NCBI RefSeq assembly: GCF_015840335.1
Contig: NZ_CP060395.1
Span: 1,054,001 to 1,118,000, forward strand
DNA length: 64,000 nt
Origin: Synechococcus sp. CBW1108
GTDB taxonomy: Bacteria > Cyanobacteriota > Cyanobacteriia > PCC-6307 > Cyanobiaceae
Reading direction: 5' to 3'
The translations under genes were made by a program, and so were the position numbers. Below the pieces are notes generated by a model. That model saw only the letters and a program-made list of their open reading frames with translations, was not told where the DNA came from and did no database searches. How positions within the stretch are numbered: the first letter of the stretch is position 1; each line of letters opens with the position of its first letter. Shown piece after piece: positions 34,508 through 44,990 of this stretch.

Positions 34508-36870
34508 TTGCCAGGGGAGCCATAGATCATGCGCCTGGCCTCTTCCGTATCAGGTCTGAACCCGTATCCATAGGCACCACCCATTTCATCATTGATGATC
34601 TTGGGAGTCACCATGATCACCAATTCACGTTTTTGACGAACATTGCCGCTGGAACGGAACAGCGAGCCAATAAATGGAATATCTCCCAAGATGGGCCATT
34701 TCCTCACCTCGGCGCGATCAAAATCGGAAATCACACCGGTCATGATTAGAGTCTGACCGTCGCGCACCCGCAGGGCACCTGTGTCTAAGCTGCGCATGCT
34801 AAGGATATTGAGATCAGAACCGCATCCCGCTGGAGCTCGCTCCCTTGCTGTCACCGCCGAGACGCTGGGCGAAAGCACAAATGTCACAAAACCATTGTCG
34901 TCTATTTTTTCCACTCTAGCGCCCAAAACAAGACCAGCAGTTGAAAGCTTTGGCACACAAGAAATGACACCTTGAGCTTGTTTGGTTTCATAATCGGTGA
35001 CTACATTAGTCCCCACCCTAACGACTCCCTCATTGGCTCTTCTGCGTCCAATCGCCGAGTCTACATCAATGCTCCGAATGCCTTGAGTAACATCTTTTTC
35101 GGCATTTTTCATGCCAGACTCTTGACCTTCTCTCAAAAGTGCAGAGTTTTCCTGCAGAATAAGGGTTGGACTAGCCAATAACTTTGTATTTGCAGAAACT
35201 ATTTGGGCCTTTAAAAAATCATAAAATTGATTAGGTGGATAAGCAGTTCCAGGATTGACTGGGGCAGGGGACAATGGATCTAGCGCTTCATTAATTATTC
35301 TAGTTGAGCTGCACGCCCTATCGGTACAAGTAGTGTCCTCTTGTATGCGTTCTGGCTTCGCACTTGACGCCCCTCCAGCCATAGCTTCAAACTGACTCCC
35401 AGTCGGCGGCAAATTATTGCCAAATGCCCCAAGCAGCTGACCATTGTCATTGACGATAAAATTATTGCCCCATCGAATCGCAAAGCTATTGCTCATTGTC
35501 GAGTCGTTATCTAAATTGACATCTAAGATCTTCAAGGATAATGCCACCTGGCGCTGGCGCAGATCAAGCTGCTTTAGGTATTGCTCGGCGATGAGGATGA
35601 CCGAAGAATCCCCCACTAAAGTGATTGTTCCCAGCCTGGTGTCGGTAGTTGCCCGCAGGCCCACCAGGGGGCCAGTAGAAGCTCCATAGGCCTCCACCAT
35701 GGTCTGACTACTTGATTGGGTGGTGGCACTGGAAGCAGCCCCGATGACGGCCGAGCTTTGATTGGCGCCCTGGGTAACAGCGGTGGTGATGGTATTGGTT
35801 TTAGTAACAGAAGCGCCTAGATTAGCAAGGTAATCAGCGGCGGAGTTGGCGCTGACTTGGTTTAATCGATAAACCTTAGAAAGCTGGGGGCCGAATGATT
35901 TTGATAATACATTGAGGCCTGCAAAGATTGTATTTCCCTCCACCCTTGCCTGCAGGCCCGAGCCCATAAGAATGGCATTGAGTGCCCTGCTATAGGCCTC
36001 ACCCCGAAATGAAACGGTGACGGGCTGGGCCCTTGGAAGATCTTTGTTTGCAGGCGAAGATTCAGCAGGCGCACCAGCGCCCTGACCAGGGAAGGAATTC
36101 TGGCTTGTAGCGGGATTCTCCACATACACAAACCCATATCCACCCAGCTGGGCCAGCACCATCAACACATCTCTAGCGTTAGCCCCCCGCGTGGTGAGGG
36201 TTACAGGAGGGCCACTCAATCGGATGTAGCCGCGATTTCGAAGCGTCATCGTGCCCACAGCCATATCCCCCAGCGGCGGTGCAACGGCCCGGGGCCGCAG
36301 GGTGGGCACAAAGCTCTTGATGGGCACCGGGGTAGGCTGCCGCAAATTGGGGCGCGCCGTCTGAGAGAGCACATTGGGCTGGGCCGGGAAGCTCACCACC
36401 AGGTCCCGACCGTCGCTGCTGATCACCGGCGAGGCCAGGGGCCGTCCGGTCACGGGCGTCACCGTGAGCCGGAAATTCTCACCACTGCCCTCGAAGCTGA
36501 TGCGCTCGAAACCCTCAGCCGGCAGCGCCAGCGACTGGGGACCCACCTTCAGTGACCGGGGGCGATCGGTGCGCAGGTCCCCCTGCCAGCGGTCGGCCAG
36601 GGGCTGCTGGGTCAGGGAGGCCCCCAGGCCCGCCTGCTCCAGCACCAACTCCACCGCATCGGGCAGGCGCCGCACCTTCAACTGCAGCCCAGCGCCCGCA
36701 ATCGCCTGGGTGGTACCAGTGCTGGCCGGTGGCACGGGCCGGCGGGCCTGGGCAAGCACCTGGTTGGCGGGCAGCAGCAGGGGCGCTGTCGCCACCACCA
36801 GCGACAACCAGGCGCAGCCGATCCGAGCCACCAAGGCCAGCCATCCCGGGAATGGCCCGATGGTATCCAC
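34504..36870 (-). CDS. pilQ: Type IV pilus secretin PilQ
   Basis: 788 residues from a GTG start, with a signal peptide (VARIGCAWLSLVVATAPLLL). The N-terminal part (about 50-160) is an AMIN-like region, followed by N0/N1-type domains (YIRLSGPPVTLTTRGANARD; VTVSFRGEAYSRALNAILMG; VYRLNQVSANSAADYLANLG). The C-terminal secretin domain shows VALSLKILDVNLDN, LLASPTLILQENSALLREGQ, VGTNVVTDYE and the closing GDIPFIGSLFRSSGNVRQKR, ELVIMVTPKII. It forms the outer-membrane pore for type IV pili used in motility and DNA uptake. It lies 33 bases after pilO and overlaps the next gene by 4. Its third-position GC dips in the central part. Confidence 0.95.
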   Translation of the reverse strand: MDTIGPFPGWLALVARIGCAWLSLVVATAPLLLPANQVLAQARRPVPPASTGTTQAIAGAGLQLKVRRLPDAVELVLEQAGLGASLTQQPLADRWQGDLRTDRPRSLKVGPQSLALPAEGFERISFEGSGENFRLTVTPVTGRPLASPVISSDGRDLVVSFPAQPNVLSQTARPNLRQPTPVPIKSFVPTLRPRAVAPPLGDMAVGTMTLRNRGYIRLSGPPVTLTTRGANARDVLMVLAQLGGYGFVYVENPATSQNSFPGQGAGAPAESSPANKDLPRAQPVTVSFRGEAYSRALNAILMGSGLQARVEGNTIFAGLNVLSKSFGPQLSKVYRLNQVSANSAADYLANLGASVTKTNTITTAVTQGANQSSAVIGAASSATTQSSSQTMVEAYGASTGPLVGLRATTDTRLGTITLVGDSSVILIAEQYLKQLDLRQRQVALSLKILDVNLDNDSTMSNSFAIRWGNNFIVNDNGQLLGAFGNNLPPTGSQFEAMAGGASSAKPERIQEDTTCTDRACSSTRIINEALDPLSPAPVNPGTAYPPNQFYDFLKAQIVSANTKLLASPTLILQENSALLREGQESGMKNAEKDVTQGIRSIDVDSAIGRRRANEGVVRVGTNVVTDYETKQAQGVISCVPKLSTAGLVLGARVEKIDDNGFVTFVLSPSVSAVTARERAPAGCGSDLNILSMRSLDTGALRVRDGQTLIMTGVISDFDRAEVRKWPILGDIPFIGSLFRSSGNVRQKRELVIMVTPKIINDEMGGAYGYGFRPDTEEARRMIYGSPGK

Positions 36871-36903
36871 AAGAAACCCGCCCCGCCAGGCCCCTGGGCC
36901 CGC

Positions 36904-37653
36904 TTAAGGCTGGCTAAAACCAGTCTTGCTGGAGCTGTAGAGGGTCAGGGTGAAGGTCATCGCCGTGGGTGCTGGGGCCGGCGCGGCGGCAGGGGTTGGG
37001 GGGGAAGCTGGCGAGCTGGCTTGGGAATCAGCGGCGGCAGCGGCGGGGGCCTGGCCAGCCGTGGGCCCAACCTGCTGCAGCGTGAAGCCGCTCTGCCGCA
37101 CCAGCAGGCTCAACCGCTCCATCGCCCGGATGAAGCCAAGCAGGTTTGGATAGGTCCCCACAGCCTTGAGCTGCATCTGGGTTGCCTGCAGGCCAGCACC
37201 GGCCAGGGGATCGGGCGGCTCAGCCGGGGCTGCGGAGGCAGCTGGGGCGGCCTCCCCTGGGGCGCCCTTTGACTGGACGGGCTGGAGCACATCGAGCTGC
37301 ACGCCGTGGCGCTGGGCTTGCCGATCTACCTGGGTGAGGAAGGTGGCCAGATCCCCACTGCCCGCGATCAGGGCCAGCAGGCGGGCCTGTTGCAACTCGG
37401 CGCTTTGGGTCGCGGTGATTGTTTGATCCAGCTGCTGCCGCAGCAGGGGAATCCCGGCCGCCGTGGCCTGCTTCTGGGCCTGGCGCTGGTTGGCCTCGTT
37501 GAGTTTCTGCAGCTGGGGAATCACCCAGCCCCCCAGCAACGCCAGCGCCACCACCCCGCCAAGGGCCAGGGGCAGCAGCAGCAGCTGACGCGGCGATAGG
37601 CGGCTGCCGGCCAGGGCCGGTTGCTCACCAGCAGGAGCCTGCAGGTTGGTCAT
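36904..37653 (-). CDS. pilO: Type IV pilus inner-membrane protein PilO
   Basis: 249 residues. One membrane helix (LLLLPLALGGVVALALLGGW, about 25-44) is followed by a coiled coil (KLNEANQRQAQKQATAAG, LRQQLDQTITATQSAELQQA) and a ferredoxin-like domain (LATFLTQVDRQAQRHGVQLD; PNLLGFIRAMERLSLLVRQS). PilO pairs with PilN in the alignment complex of the pilus machine. The C-terminal half has a long Ala/Pro/Ser-rich spacer. The ATG overlaps the pilN stop by 4 bases. Confidence 0.9.
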   Translation of the reverse strand: MTNLQAPAGEQPALAGSRLSPRQLLLLPLALGGVVALALLGGWVIPQLQKLNEANQRQAQKQATAAGIPLLRQQLDQTITATQSAELQQARLLALIAGSGDLATFLTQVDRQAQRHGVQLDVLQPVQSKGAPGEAAPAASAAPAEPPDPLAGAGLQATQMQLKAVGTYPNLLGFIRAMERLSLLVRQSGFTLQQVGPTAGQAPAAAAADSQASSPASPPTPAAAPAPAPTAMTFTLTLYSSSKTGFSQP

Positions 37654-38363
37654 GGCAGCAGTCCCTCCCCTTTCAGCATCTGGAGCCGGCGCACCATGCC
37701 ATCAGCGCCGAGCTGCTGGAGGATCAGCGCTTCCTGGCCTGCGGCCAGCGGCGGCCTCAACCTGGCGGTGACCATAAAGCCCACCTGGTTTGATCCCATG
37801 GCCTGGGAACCCTCACTGCGGATTCGCTCCGCCTGGCTCAACACCACCCCCTGGGGGTCGAGCAAGGGCGAGCGGGCCAACTGCAGCTGCAGTGCATTGA
37901 TGCGGCCAAAGCTGAGCGGGTCCCGCGCCTCGCCCTTGATCTCCAGGCTATCGGTGAGGATTTTGACCTCCCGCAGCCGCACCCCCTGGGGCACCCGCAG
38001 CTGCAGATCCCGCATCAGCGCCGAGCCTGAACGGTTGGCAACCAGGGCATTGGCCAGGGTGCGATTGGCACTGCCCAGCTTTTCCAGGGACTGCCTGCGG
38101 CCATTGAGAGCCTGCTCCAGCTCGGCCACCTTCGCCTCCACCAGGGCCTCCCGATCGAGCGAAGCGAGCACAGACTGGGCTCGCATGGTCAGCAGCACTC
38201 CCACCAGGGCCACCCCACCGACCAGCAGCAAGGCCCAGCCGCAGCCACGGACCAGCTGGCTCCGTTGACTTGCCCGCAGCTCCTGGGGATCGGGCAGGCC
38301 GAGCTCCCGGCGCCGCTCCCGCAGCAGGTCCACCCCCGCAGCCAGATCCAACTGGGCGCTCAT
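37650..38363 (-). CDS. pilN: Type IV pilus inner-membrane protein PilN
   Basis: 237 residues. A cytoplasmic N-terminal segment (LDLAAGVDLLRERRRELGLP) precedes a membrane helix (GWALLLVGGVALVGVLLTM, about 46-65), a helical stalk (KVAELEQALNGRRQSLEKLG) and a periplasmic domain (MRDLQLRVPQGVRLREVKIL). In this machine the PilN N-terminus docks onto PilM. Here the classical INLLPWR motif is not obvious, which is usual in distant cyanobacterial PilN. It overlaps pilM by 4 bases and pilO by 4 bases. Confidence 0.88.
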   Translation of the reverse strand: MSAQLDLAAGVDLLRERRRELGLPDPQELRASQRSQLVRGCGWALLLVGGVALVGVLLTMRAQSVLASLDREALVEAKVAELEQALNGRRQSLEKLGSANRTLANALVANRSGSALMRDLQLRVPQGVRLREVKILTDSLEIKGEARDPLSFGRINALQLQLARSPLLDPQGVVLSQAERIRSEGSQAMGSNQVGFMVTARLRPPLAAGQEALILQQLGADGMVRRLQMLKGEGLLP

Positions 38364-39271
38364 CGGGCCCCCTCCAGCAGGGCCAGACCCCGCAGGGCCA
38401 GGTTTCCGTAGCCGCCAGAATCGAGCAGCTCAAGCGGCTGGGGGCAGCCGAGCTGCAGCCGCTCCTGCTGGCCGGCGGCCAGCCCTGCAGCCAGTAGCAG
38501 CTCAATGGGGCCCGTGGCCTGCATCCCCTGCTGCCAGCGCAGAAAGCGCAGGCAGGCCTCGAGTTGGCCTAGCCACTGCTCCAGCTCCCCGCTAAGTAGC
38601 CGCTCGTAGAGCGGCACCCCATCGCGCCACACCAGCAGGCGCAGGGCCTGCGGCTCGGGCAGCAACAGGCCCACCAGGGTCGTTGAATTCGCCGCCAGCA
38701 GCCGCTCCTGCAGGCCCACCATCCAGGCCACCTGGGCCGGCACGAGCCGACCCAGGCGCACCCCCGCAATGTTGAAAACCTCCAGCCAGTCCGCCAGCAG
38801 CTGGCGCTCGATGGCCACCACCAGGGCATCGACGTCACCGCCCTGGACGGGCATTACGTCGAACCAGCCCTGCTCCAGCGCGAAGGGCAGGCCCAGATCG
38901 GGCTGGAGCTCTCGCAGCTGCCGCGCTGGCTCTGGGGGCCAGGCCGCAAGGGGCGAGGCCGCAAGGGGCCACTGCAATGCCCGCCAGTAACAGGCCGGCG
39001 CCGGCAGGACCACGCTCAAAAGGGCCTTGATCTCCCCGTAGCTCAGCAGCAGGTCGCCGATGAAATCACCCAGGGCCTCCGTTTGGAGGGGCCTGCCCCC
39101 CCGGCAGGTGGCCGCCGGCAAGGGCACTATCCAAGGGGCGTCCAGGGGTTGGTTGGCCTTCGGCAGGCGTTGGGCCGTGAGCACCAGGTCGCTGAGATCG
39201 AGCACCACCTTGGTGGGAAACAGCTCAGACCGCAGTGTCTGCCACTCCTCCTGCAAGCGTGCAACGACCAA
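38360..39271 (-). CDS. pilM: Type IV pilus assembly protein PilM (divergent)
   Basis: About 303 residues; the called start is a TTG at 39271 and is uncertain, since no good ATG is near. The protein is an actin-like fold candidate: TKVVLDLSDLVLTAQRL at the start, KALLSVVLPAPACYWRALQW, DALVVAIERQLLADWLEVFN and STTLVGLLLPEPQALRLLVW, with the closing GPIELLLAAGLAAGQQERLQ. Its motifs are weak; the assignment rests largely on position as first gene before pilN, pilO and pilQ. PilM is cytoplasmic and binds the PilN tail. It starts 38 bases after pyrD on the same strand. Confidence 0.75.
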   Translation of the reverse strand: MVVARLQEEWQTLRSELFPTKVVLDLSDLVLTAQRLPKANQPLDAPWIVPLPAATCRGGRPLQTEALGDFIGDLLLSYGEIKALLSVVLPAPACYWRALQWPLAASPLAAWPPEPARQLRELQPDLGLPFALEQGWFDVMPVQGGDVDALVVAIERQLLADWLEVFNIAGVRLGRLVPAQVAWMVGLQERLLAANSTTLVGLLLPEPQALRLLVWRDGVPLYERLLSGELEQWLGQLEACLRFLRWQQGMQATGPIELLLAAGLAAGQQERLQLGCPQPLELLDSGGYGNLALRGLALLEGAR

Positions 39272-39309
39272 CGGGACTCCCGAACCACCGCCTGAAGGTT
39301 ATCGAGAGT

Positions 39310-40482
39310 TCACCGCCAGGCCAGGCCGGAGCCCACAGCTGCGCCGATATGGGCCAGACCATGGCGCTCGAGTTGGCATGCCAGACCCGCCAGGATCTGA
39401 GGCACCAGGGCCGGCCCCGAGTAGATCCAGCCGGTGTAGACCTGCACCAGGGACGCCCCGGCGGCGATCCGCTCCCAGGCGCTTTCAGGCGAATCGATGC
39501 CGCCCACTCCGATCAGGGGCAGGGCAGGGCCGGCCGTGGCCCGCAGCCGCCGCAACACCTCCAGGGCCCGGGCCCGCAGGGGGGCACCGCTGAGCCCGCC
39601 GGCCTCCTGGGCCAGGGTGCGGCCGGTCTGGGCCAAGCGGCGCTGCTCCAGGCCAAAGCGGTTGAGGCTTGTATTCACGGCAATCACCCCGGCCAATCCC
39701 TCCTCGTAGGCGATCCGGGCAATCGCATCGATGGCGTCGTCCTCGAGGTCGGGGGCGATCTTTACCAGCAGCGGCGGACAGGCCGGGAGCCGCCGCAGCC
39801 GCTCCACCAGGCGCCGCAGCAGGGTTTCCTCCTGGAGCTCCCGCAGGCCGGGCGTGTTGGGCGAGCTGACGTTGATCACGGCGTAGTCGGCCAGGGGCGC
39901 CAGCAGCTCAAGCGAGGAGGCGTAGTCGTCTGGAGCCAGCTCCAGCGAGGTGAGCTTCGATTTGCCCAGGTTGATCCCCAACACGGCAGGGCGCCGACCG
40001 GGCGGGGGCAACTGCTGGCGCTCCAGGGTGCGGCGCAGCACCTGGGCCCCATCGTTGTTGAAACCCATCCGGTTCAGGGCCGCCCGCTCCGCCGCCAGCC
40101 GAAACAGCCGCGGCCTGGGATTGCCCGGCTGGCCGTGCCAGGTCACCGTGCCCACCTCGGCAAAGCCGAAGCCGAAGAGGTGCCAGATGGCAGCCGCCGC
40201 CCCATTTTTGTCAAAACCGGCGGCCAGGCCCACCGGATTGGCGAAGCGGCAGCCGAACAGGCTCTGTTCCAGCCTGGGATCGGGGTGCTGCAACTCCGCC
40301 GCCAGGCCAGCCAGGGCGCCGCTGACGATGGGCCAGGTTCGCCGCAAGGAGGCCTGGCCCAGGGCCGTGAGGGTGAGTTGGCTCAGTTGCTCGGCATCGG
40401 CGCCCTCATCGCGGCTGAGCAGGGGGCCCAGCAACCGCTGATAGAGAGCACCTGTATTGGTTGCCCCAGCTGGATTCGCCAT
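39310..40482 (-). CDS. pyrD: Dihydroorotate dehydrogenase (quinone), class 2
   Basis: 390 residues from the ATG at 40482 ([20 protein letters not shown]). Class 2 enzymes are membrane-attached and pass electrons from dihydroorotate to quinone in pyrimidine synthesis. The barrel motifs are [107 protein letters not shown] and [20 protein letters not shown]. Ser in the SSPNTPG loop is the class 2 catalytic base. It follows rnhA by 10 bases and may be transcribed with it. Confidence 0.96.
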   Translation of the reverse strand: MANPAGATNTGALYQRLLGPLLSRDEGADAEQLSQLTLTALGQASLRRTWPIVSGALAGLAAELQHPDPRLEQSLFGCRFANPVGLAAGFDKNGAAAAIWHLFGFGFAEVGTVTWHGQPGNPRPRLFRLAAERAALNRMGFNNDGAQVLRRTLERQQLPPPGRRPAVLGINLGKSKLTSLELAPDDYASSLELLAPLADYAVINVSSPNTPGLRELQEETLLRRLVERLRRLPACPPLLVKIAPDLEDDAIDAIARIAYEEGLAGVIAVNTSLNRFGLEQRRLAQTGRTLAQEAGGLSGAPLRARALEVLRRLRATAGPALPLIGVGGIDSPESAWERIAAGASLVQVYTGWIYSGPALVPQILAGLACQLERHGLAHIGAAVGSGLAWR

Positions 40483-40492
40483 CGCCCGCCGC

Positions 40493-41233
40493 CTACTCCC
40501 GATCCGCCAATCCTCCCGCGTTCCTCTGCAAACGCCAGCGCCCACCCCCCAGGGGCAGCACTTGCCAATCCCGCCACACCCAGGGATCGCTGCGGCTTTC
40601 CAGCTGCTGCAAAGGCTGCTCTACCAGCTGGGCCAGTTCCACCAAATTGAGGCCGTAGCCCTGGTCGGCGAGGCGGTCGGCCAGTTCCAGCCGGCTGAGC
40701 AGCTGTTGCAGGCCAGGCGGCGGCACATCGGCTTCGATCCTGGCGCTGGCCACCACCTCCCCAGCCGCCATGGCAGGCATCTGGCCATGGGAGAAGGCCA
40801 CGGCGATGGCATCGCAGCGGTCGTTGTCGGGATCACCGCTGTGCCCTTTGACATGCACCAGCTCCACCCCCGGCAGCCGGGCCTGATCCAGCTGTTCCCA
40901 CAGGTCCCGGTTGAGCACCACGCCACCGGAGGCCGTGCGCCAGCCCTTGCGCTTCCAGCCCTGGATCCACTTGCTGTAGCCATCAATCAGATAGCGGCTG
41001 TCGGTGCGGATCGTCAGGCCGGAATCGTGGGGCAGCTCCTTGATGGCCTCCAACAGGGCCAGGGCCGCCGTCAACTCCATGCGGTTGTTGGTGGTGGCCC
41101 GCTCGGCACCACCCATTTCATGCACCGAGCCATCCTCGAAACGCAGCAGGGCACCCCAGCCCCCTGGGCCGGGATTGCCACTGCAGGCTCCGTCACAGGC
41201 AGCTGCCACCACGCGCACCGGCTCAGCAGCCAC
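40493..41233 (-). CDS. rnhA: Ribonuclease HI with C-terminal extension
   Basis: 246 residues. It cleaves the RNA strand of RNA-DNA hybrids. Catalytic acids are visible in order: Asp in [17 protein letters not shown] (about 14), Glu in [12 protein letters not shown] (about 53), Asp in [13 protein letters not shown] (about 77) and Asp in [11 protein letters not shown] (about 142). Also seen are the Trp/Lys-rich handle [16 protein letters not shown] and [10 protein letters not shown]. The RNase H core needs about 150 residues; the last 90 (helical, ending [20 protein letters not shown]) are an extra domain. Confidence 0.93.
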   Translation of the reverse strand: MAAEPVRVVAAACDGACSGNPGPGGWGALLRFEDGSVHEMGGAERATTNNRMELTAALALLEAIKELPHDSGLTIRTDSRYLIDGYSKWIQGWKRKGWRTASGGVVLNRDLWEQLDQARLPGVELVHVKGHSGDPDNDRCDAIAVAFSHGQMPAMAAGEVVASARIEADVPPPGLQQLLSRLELADRLADQGYGLNLVELAQLVEQPLQQLESRSDPWVWRDWQVLPLGGGRWRLQRNAGGLADRE

Positions 41234-41289
41234 TGGACAACCTCCAAAAATTCGCTAGAGAGCACTTCTGTTTGCGTTCACGCCCTGCC

Positions 41290-42012
41290 ATGGTCTGCCC
41301 CACCCCAGGCCCAACCAGGCGCCGACTACAACGAACCTACCTGCCCCTGGCCGCCCTGGGCCTGGCCGCGATCAGCCCCTGGGCCCAGGCTGCCAACATG
41401 TTCACCAGCCAGCCGCTGGATGGCAGCCGTTTCGCCGTGCTGGCCCGCCCAGTGGGCACCAGCAGCTGGAGCCTGGTGGTGCTGGAACAGATCAGGCCCC
41501 AGCCCCTCTGCTGGGAGCAGCGTCCTGACGGGCTCACCGAGCCGGCCCTGAACCGCTTCAACTTCACCGGTATCTGCAACCGCTACCTCGACAGCAACGG
41601 CTACTCCCTGCGCATCGGCGATCAGGATCTGGCCAGCCGCTACCGGCTGCAGCTGCGCCAGAGCGGAGCGGAACTGCGGCTGGAGGCCAGCACCCCCAGC
41701 GACGCAACCGTGCTGGTGGTGGGCAGAGCCCAGGTGCCCCTGCGTGACAAGAATGGCTTTGTGGCGCTGACACTCGAACCTGGCTGGGACCTGCAGCGAC
41801 GCAGCTTCAACGCCCAGACCCTCAACCACGTCTACTTCGCCAACCCCATCCCCCTGCCCCTGCTGCTGGCCAGTGCCAATGGCTCCCTGGCGACGAGAGC
41901 CCAGCCACCGATGGCGCCCCCGCCGCTGCCGCCTGAACCCACCAGGGCTGAGCGCAGCAAGCTGCTCGCCCAGGGGCCGATCCGCCTGCCGGTGATCCCC
42001 TTCAGCGAGTGA
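41290..42012 (+). CDS. Secreted DUF3747 protein
   Basis: About 240 residues from the ATG at 41290 (a TTG at 41272 is an alternative). The signal peptide ends near AQAAN (RTYLPLAALGLAAISPWAQA). The mature part begins FTSQPLDGSRFAVLARPVGT and continues LVVLEQIRPQPLCWEQRPDG, FNFTGICNRYLDSNGYSLRI, LEPGWDLQRRSFNAQTLNHV YFANP. This is the layout I recognise as DUF3747, a cyanobacterial extracellular family that often carries S-layer or surface roles; here the tail is Pro-rich and short. Function is not established. Confidence 0.8.
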   Translation: MVCPTPGPTRRRLQRTYLPLAALGLAAISPWAQAANMFTSQPLDGSRFAVLARPVGTSSWSLVVLEQIRPQPLCWEQRPDGLTEPALNRFNFTGICNRYLDSNGYSLRIGDQDLASRYRLQLRQSGAELRLEASTPSDATVLVVGRAQVPLRDKNGFVALTLEPGWDLQRRSFNAQTLNHVYFANPIPLPLLLASANGSLATRAQPPMAPPPLPPEPTRAERSKLLAQGPIRLPVIPFSE

Positions 42013-42071
42013 CAGTTGGCAGAGAGGCCTCCCTGAGCTGGCCCCACCCCCATCCCACCGTTAAATTTCTG

Positions 42072-42169
42072 GGGTGTGAGGAGTGGGAACGCTCTTCCGG
42101 GGTCGAAACGAGGCAAGACTCCCAGAATCGTTCCAGCTCAAAGCCCTGCCTTCGGCGGGGCTTTTTTTT
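42072..42169 (+). ncRNA. Candidate small RNA with terminator
   Basis: Between the DUF3747 gene and rplL, the plus strand has a possible stem (GGGGTC at about 42099 with GACTCCC at about 42117) followed by an intrinsic terminator at 42141-42169. The upstream part carries GTGTGAGGAGT (42074-42084), the exact complement of the 11-nt core ACUCCUCACAC of the cyanobacterial RNA Yfr1. A TTAAATT box at 42061 could be a -10 element. The alternative is simply the 3' UTR and terminator of the DUF3747 transcript. The 5' end given is a guess. Confidence 0.35.
42141..42169 (+). terminator. Rho-independent terminator (plus strand)
   Basis: AAGCCCTGCC pairs with GGCGGGGCTT across a TTCG tetraloop and is followed by eight T. 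It lies 129 bases after the DUF3747 stop, so it may end that transcript or a separate small RNA. Confidence 0.85.
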
Positions 42170-42193
42170 GCCTGGTCTCAGAACGGAGTCCAT

Positions 42194-42221
42194 AAAAAAC
42201 CGGCCCCGCGATGGGGCCGGC
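42194..42221 (-). terminator. Rho-independent terminator of rplJ-rplL
   Basis: On the minus strand GGCCGGCCCC pairs with GGGGCCGG around ATCGC (42200-42221) and is followed by TTTTTT (plus 42194-42199). It lies about 42 bases after the rplL stop. Confidence 0.85.
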
Positions 42222-42262
42222 CGAGGGCGTCGAGGCTGGCAGGGCCGCAAGCGGCCTGGGAG

Positions 42263-42646
42263 TCATTTGATGGTGACCTTGCCGCCAACTTCTTCAACAG
42301 CCTTTTTGATCGCTTCGGCGTCGCCTTTGGCGATGCCTTCCTTGATGGCGCATGGAGCGCTTTCAACTAGGGCCTTAGCTTCGCCCAAGCCGAGGCCAGT
42401 GACCTCGCGGACGGCCTTGAGCACCTTGATCTTGGCGGCGGCGTCAAAGCTGTCGAGCATGACGTCGAATTCGGTCTGCTCTTCAACGGCTTCAGCAGCA
42501 GCTGCGGGAGCTGCGGCCATCACCACGCCAGCGGATGCGGCGGCAGACACGCCAAAGGCCTCTTCGATCTGCTTGACGAGCTCGGAAGCCTCAAGCAGCG
42601 AGAGGGTTTTGAGTGATTCGAGAATTTGGTCGGTTGTAGCAGACAT
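42263..42646 (-). CDS. rplL: 50S ribosomal protein L7/L12
   Basis: 127 residues, normal size. The N-terminal dimerisation helix pair ([20 protein letters not shown]) is followed by an Ala-rich hinge (about 38-58, [14 protein letters not shown]) and the conserved C-terminal domain ([52 protein letters not shown]). It forms the flexible ribosome stalk that recruits translation factors. It lies 39 bases after rplJ, and a terminator follows. Confidence 0.97.
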   Translation of the reverse strand: MSATTDQILESLKTLSLLEASELVKQIEEAFGVSAAASAGVVMAAAPAAAAEAVEEQTEFDVMLDSFDAAAKIKVLKAVREVTGLGLGEAKALVESAPCAIKEGIAKGDAEAIKKAVEEVGGKVTIK

Positions 42647-42685
42647 GGTTGGGAATCAGCAACAGAAAGGGGAAGTCGCTTGAGC

Positions 42686-43210
42686 TCAGCTGCCGCCTTC
42701 GGCGTGCTGGTTGAGCGCCCGGGCAAGACCGGACGGAACCTCGTTGATACCCACGGCCAGCTTGGTGGCCACGGCGTTGATCGCACCGGCGATCTGGGCC
42801 ATGAGCACCTCCTTGGAGGGCAGATCCCCGATGGCCTTGATGTCGTTCTGGGAAAGGAGCTGACCTTCGAAAAGGCCGCCCTTCACATCCGACTTCTTCG
42901 TGTCCTTTTGGAAGGACTGCACGGCCTTCACCGCACCACCCACGTCGCCCTTGACGAGCACGAAGGCATTGGTGCCGGTGAGCAGGGAATCGAGATTCGA
43001 CCAGGCGCTATCGCCATCAATGGCCCGGCGCATCAAGGTGTTTTTGGTCACCTTGCACACGCCGTTACTGGCCTGCAGACGGGTCCGCAGATCAGACATC
43101 TCCTTGATGGTCAGGCCCTTGAAATCAAGAACCAGCGCCATTTCGGCCTCGCCGAGGAGCCCCTTGAGCTCTTCGACGATCTGTTGCTTGTTCTCCAGAG
43201 TGCGGCCCAT
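42686..43210 (-). CDS. rplJ: 50S ribosomal protein L10
   Basis: 174 residues. [19 protein letters not shown] opens the rRNA-binding domain; [20 protein letters not shown] and [13 protein letters not shown] follow, and the C-terminal helix carrying L7/L12 dimers is at about 140-174. It anchors the stalk to 23S rRNA. Unlike the standard order, rplA is not directly upstream: an oppositely oriented transporter gene lies between, so rplJ-rplL must have its own promoter in 43211-43481 or within that gene. Confidence 0.97.
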   Translation of the reverse strand: MGRTLENKQQIVEELKGLLGEAEMALVLDFKGLTIKEMSDLRTRLQASNGVCKVTKNTLMRRAIDGDSAWSNLDSLLTGTNAFVLVKGDVGGAVKAVQSFQKDTKKSDVKGGLFEGQLLSQNDIKAIGDLPSKEVLMAQIAGAINAVATKLAVGINEVPSGLARALNQHAEGGS

Positions 43211-43370
43211 AGGGAAGGAACGGATCGGGGGAACAAGCGGGGAACGCAGCCCGGGACGCTGAAGCCCTCCTTGGGGGGATCAACTCGAGGCCGCTGCCTG
43301 TTCTGCCACCCGGTCGGACGAATCCTGCCTGGAGCCAAACCTGTCGCGATCACCTCGGCAGGACTTACGG
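43211..43370 (-). promoter_or_regulatory. Candidate L10 leader upstream of rplJ
   Basis: On the minus strand AGUCCUGCC (complement of 43357-43365) and GGCAGGAUU (complement of 43321-43329) form a 9-bp stem with one G-U pair that is only consistent on this strand. It lies about 110 bases upstream of the rplJ start. L10 leaders that bind the L10-L7/L12 complex and repress translation occur at this place in many bacteria. No further leader motif was confirmed. Confidence 0.3.
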
Positions 43371-43481
43371 GCGTGAACCCACCTGCTGTCAGGGGTAGGG
43401 CGCGTGCCCTTCTGGCCTAAGCCAGCGATCCACACTACACAGCGACCATTCCCTGACCGTTCCCCAACCAATCCCCGACCC

Positions 43482-44973
<1,492 letters not shown>

Positions 44974-44990
<17 letters not shown>

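Noticed and set aside
39235..40650. 471-codon plus-strand open frame
   Set aside because: Antisense to pyrD and the end of rnhA; low-complexity translation.
42040..42090. Yfr1 itself on the minus strand (ACTCCTCACAC is present)
   Set aside because: No terminator hairpin with a U run follows on that strand and the flanking stems are absent.
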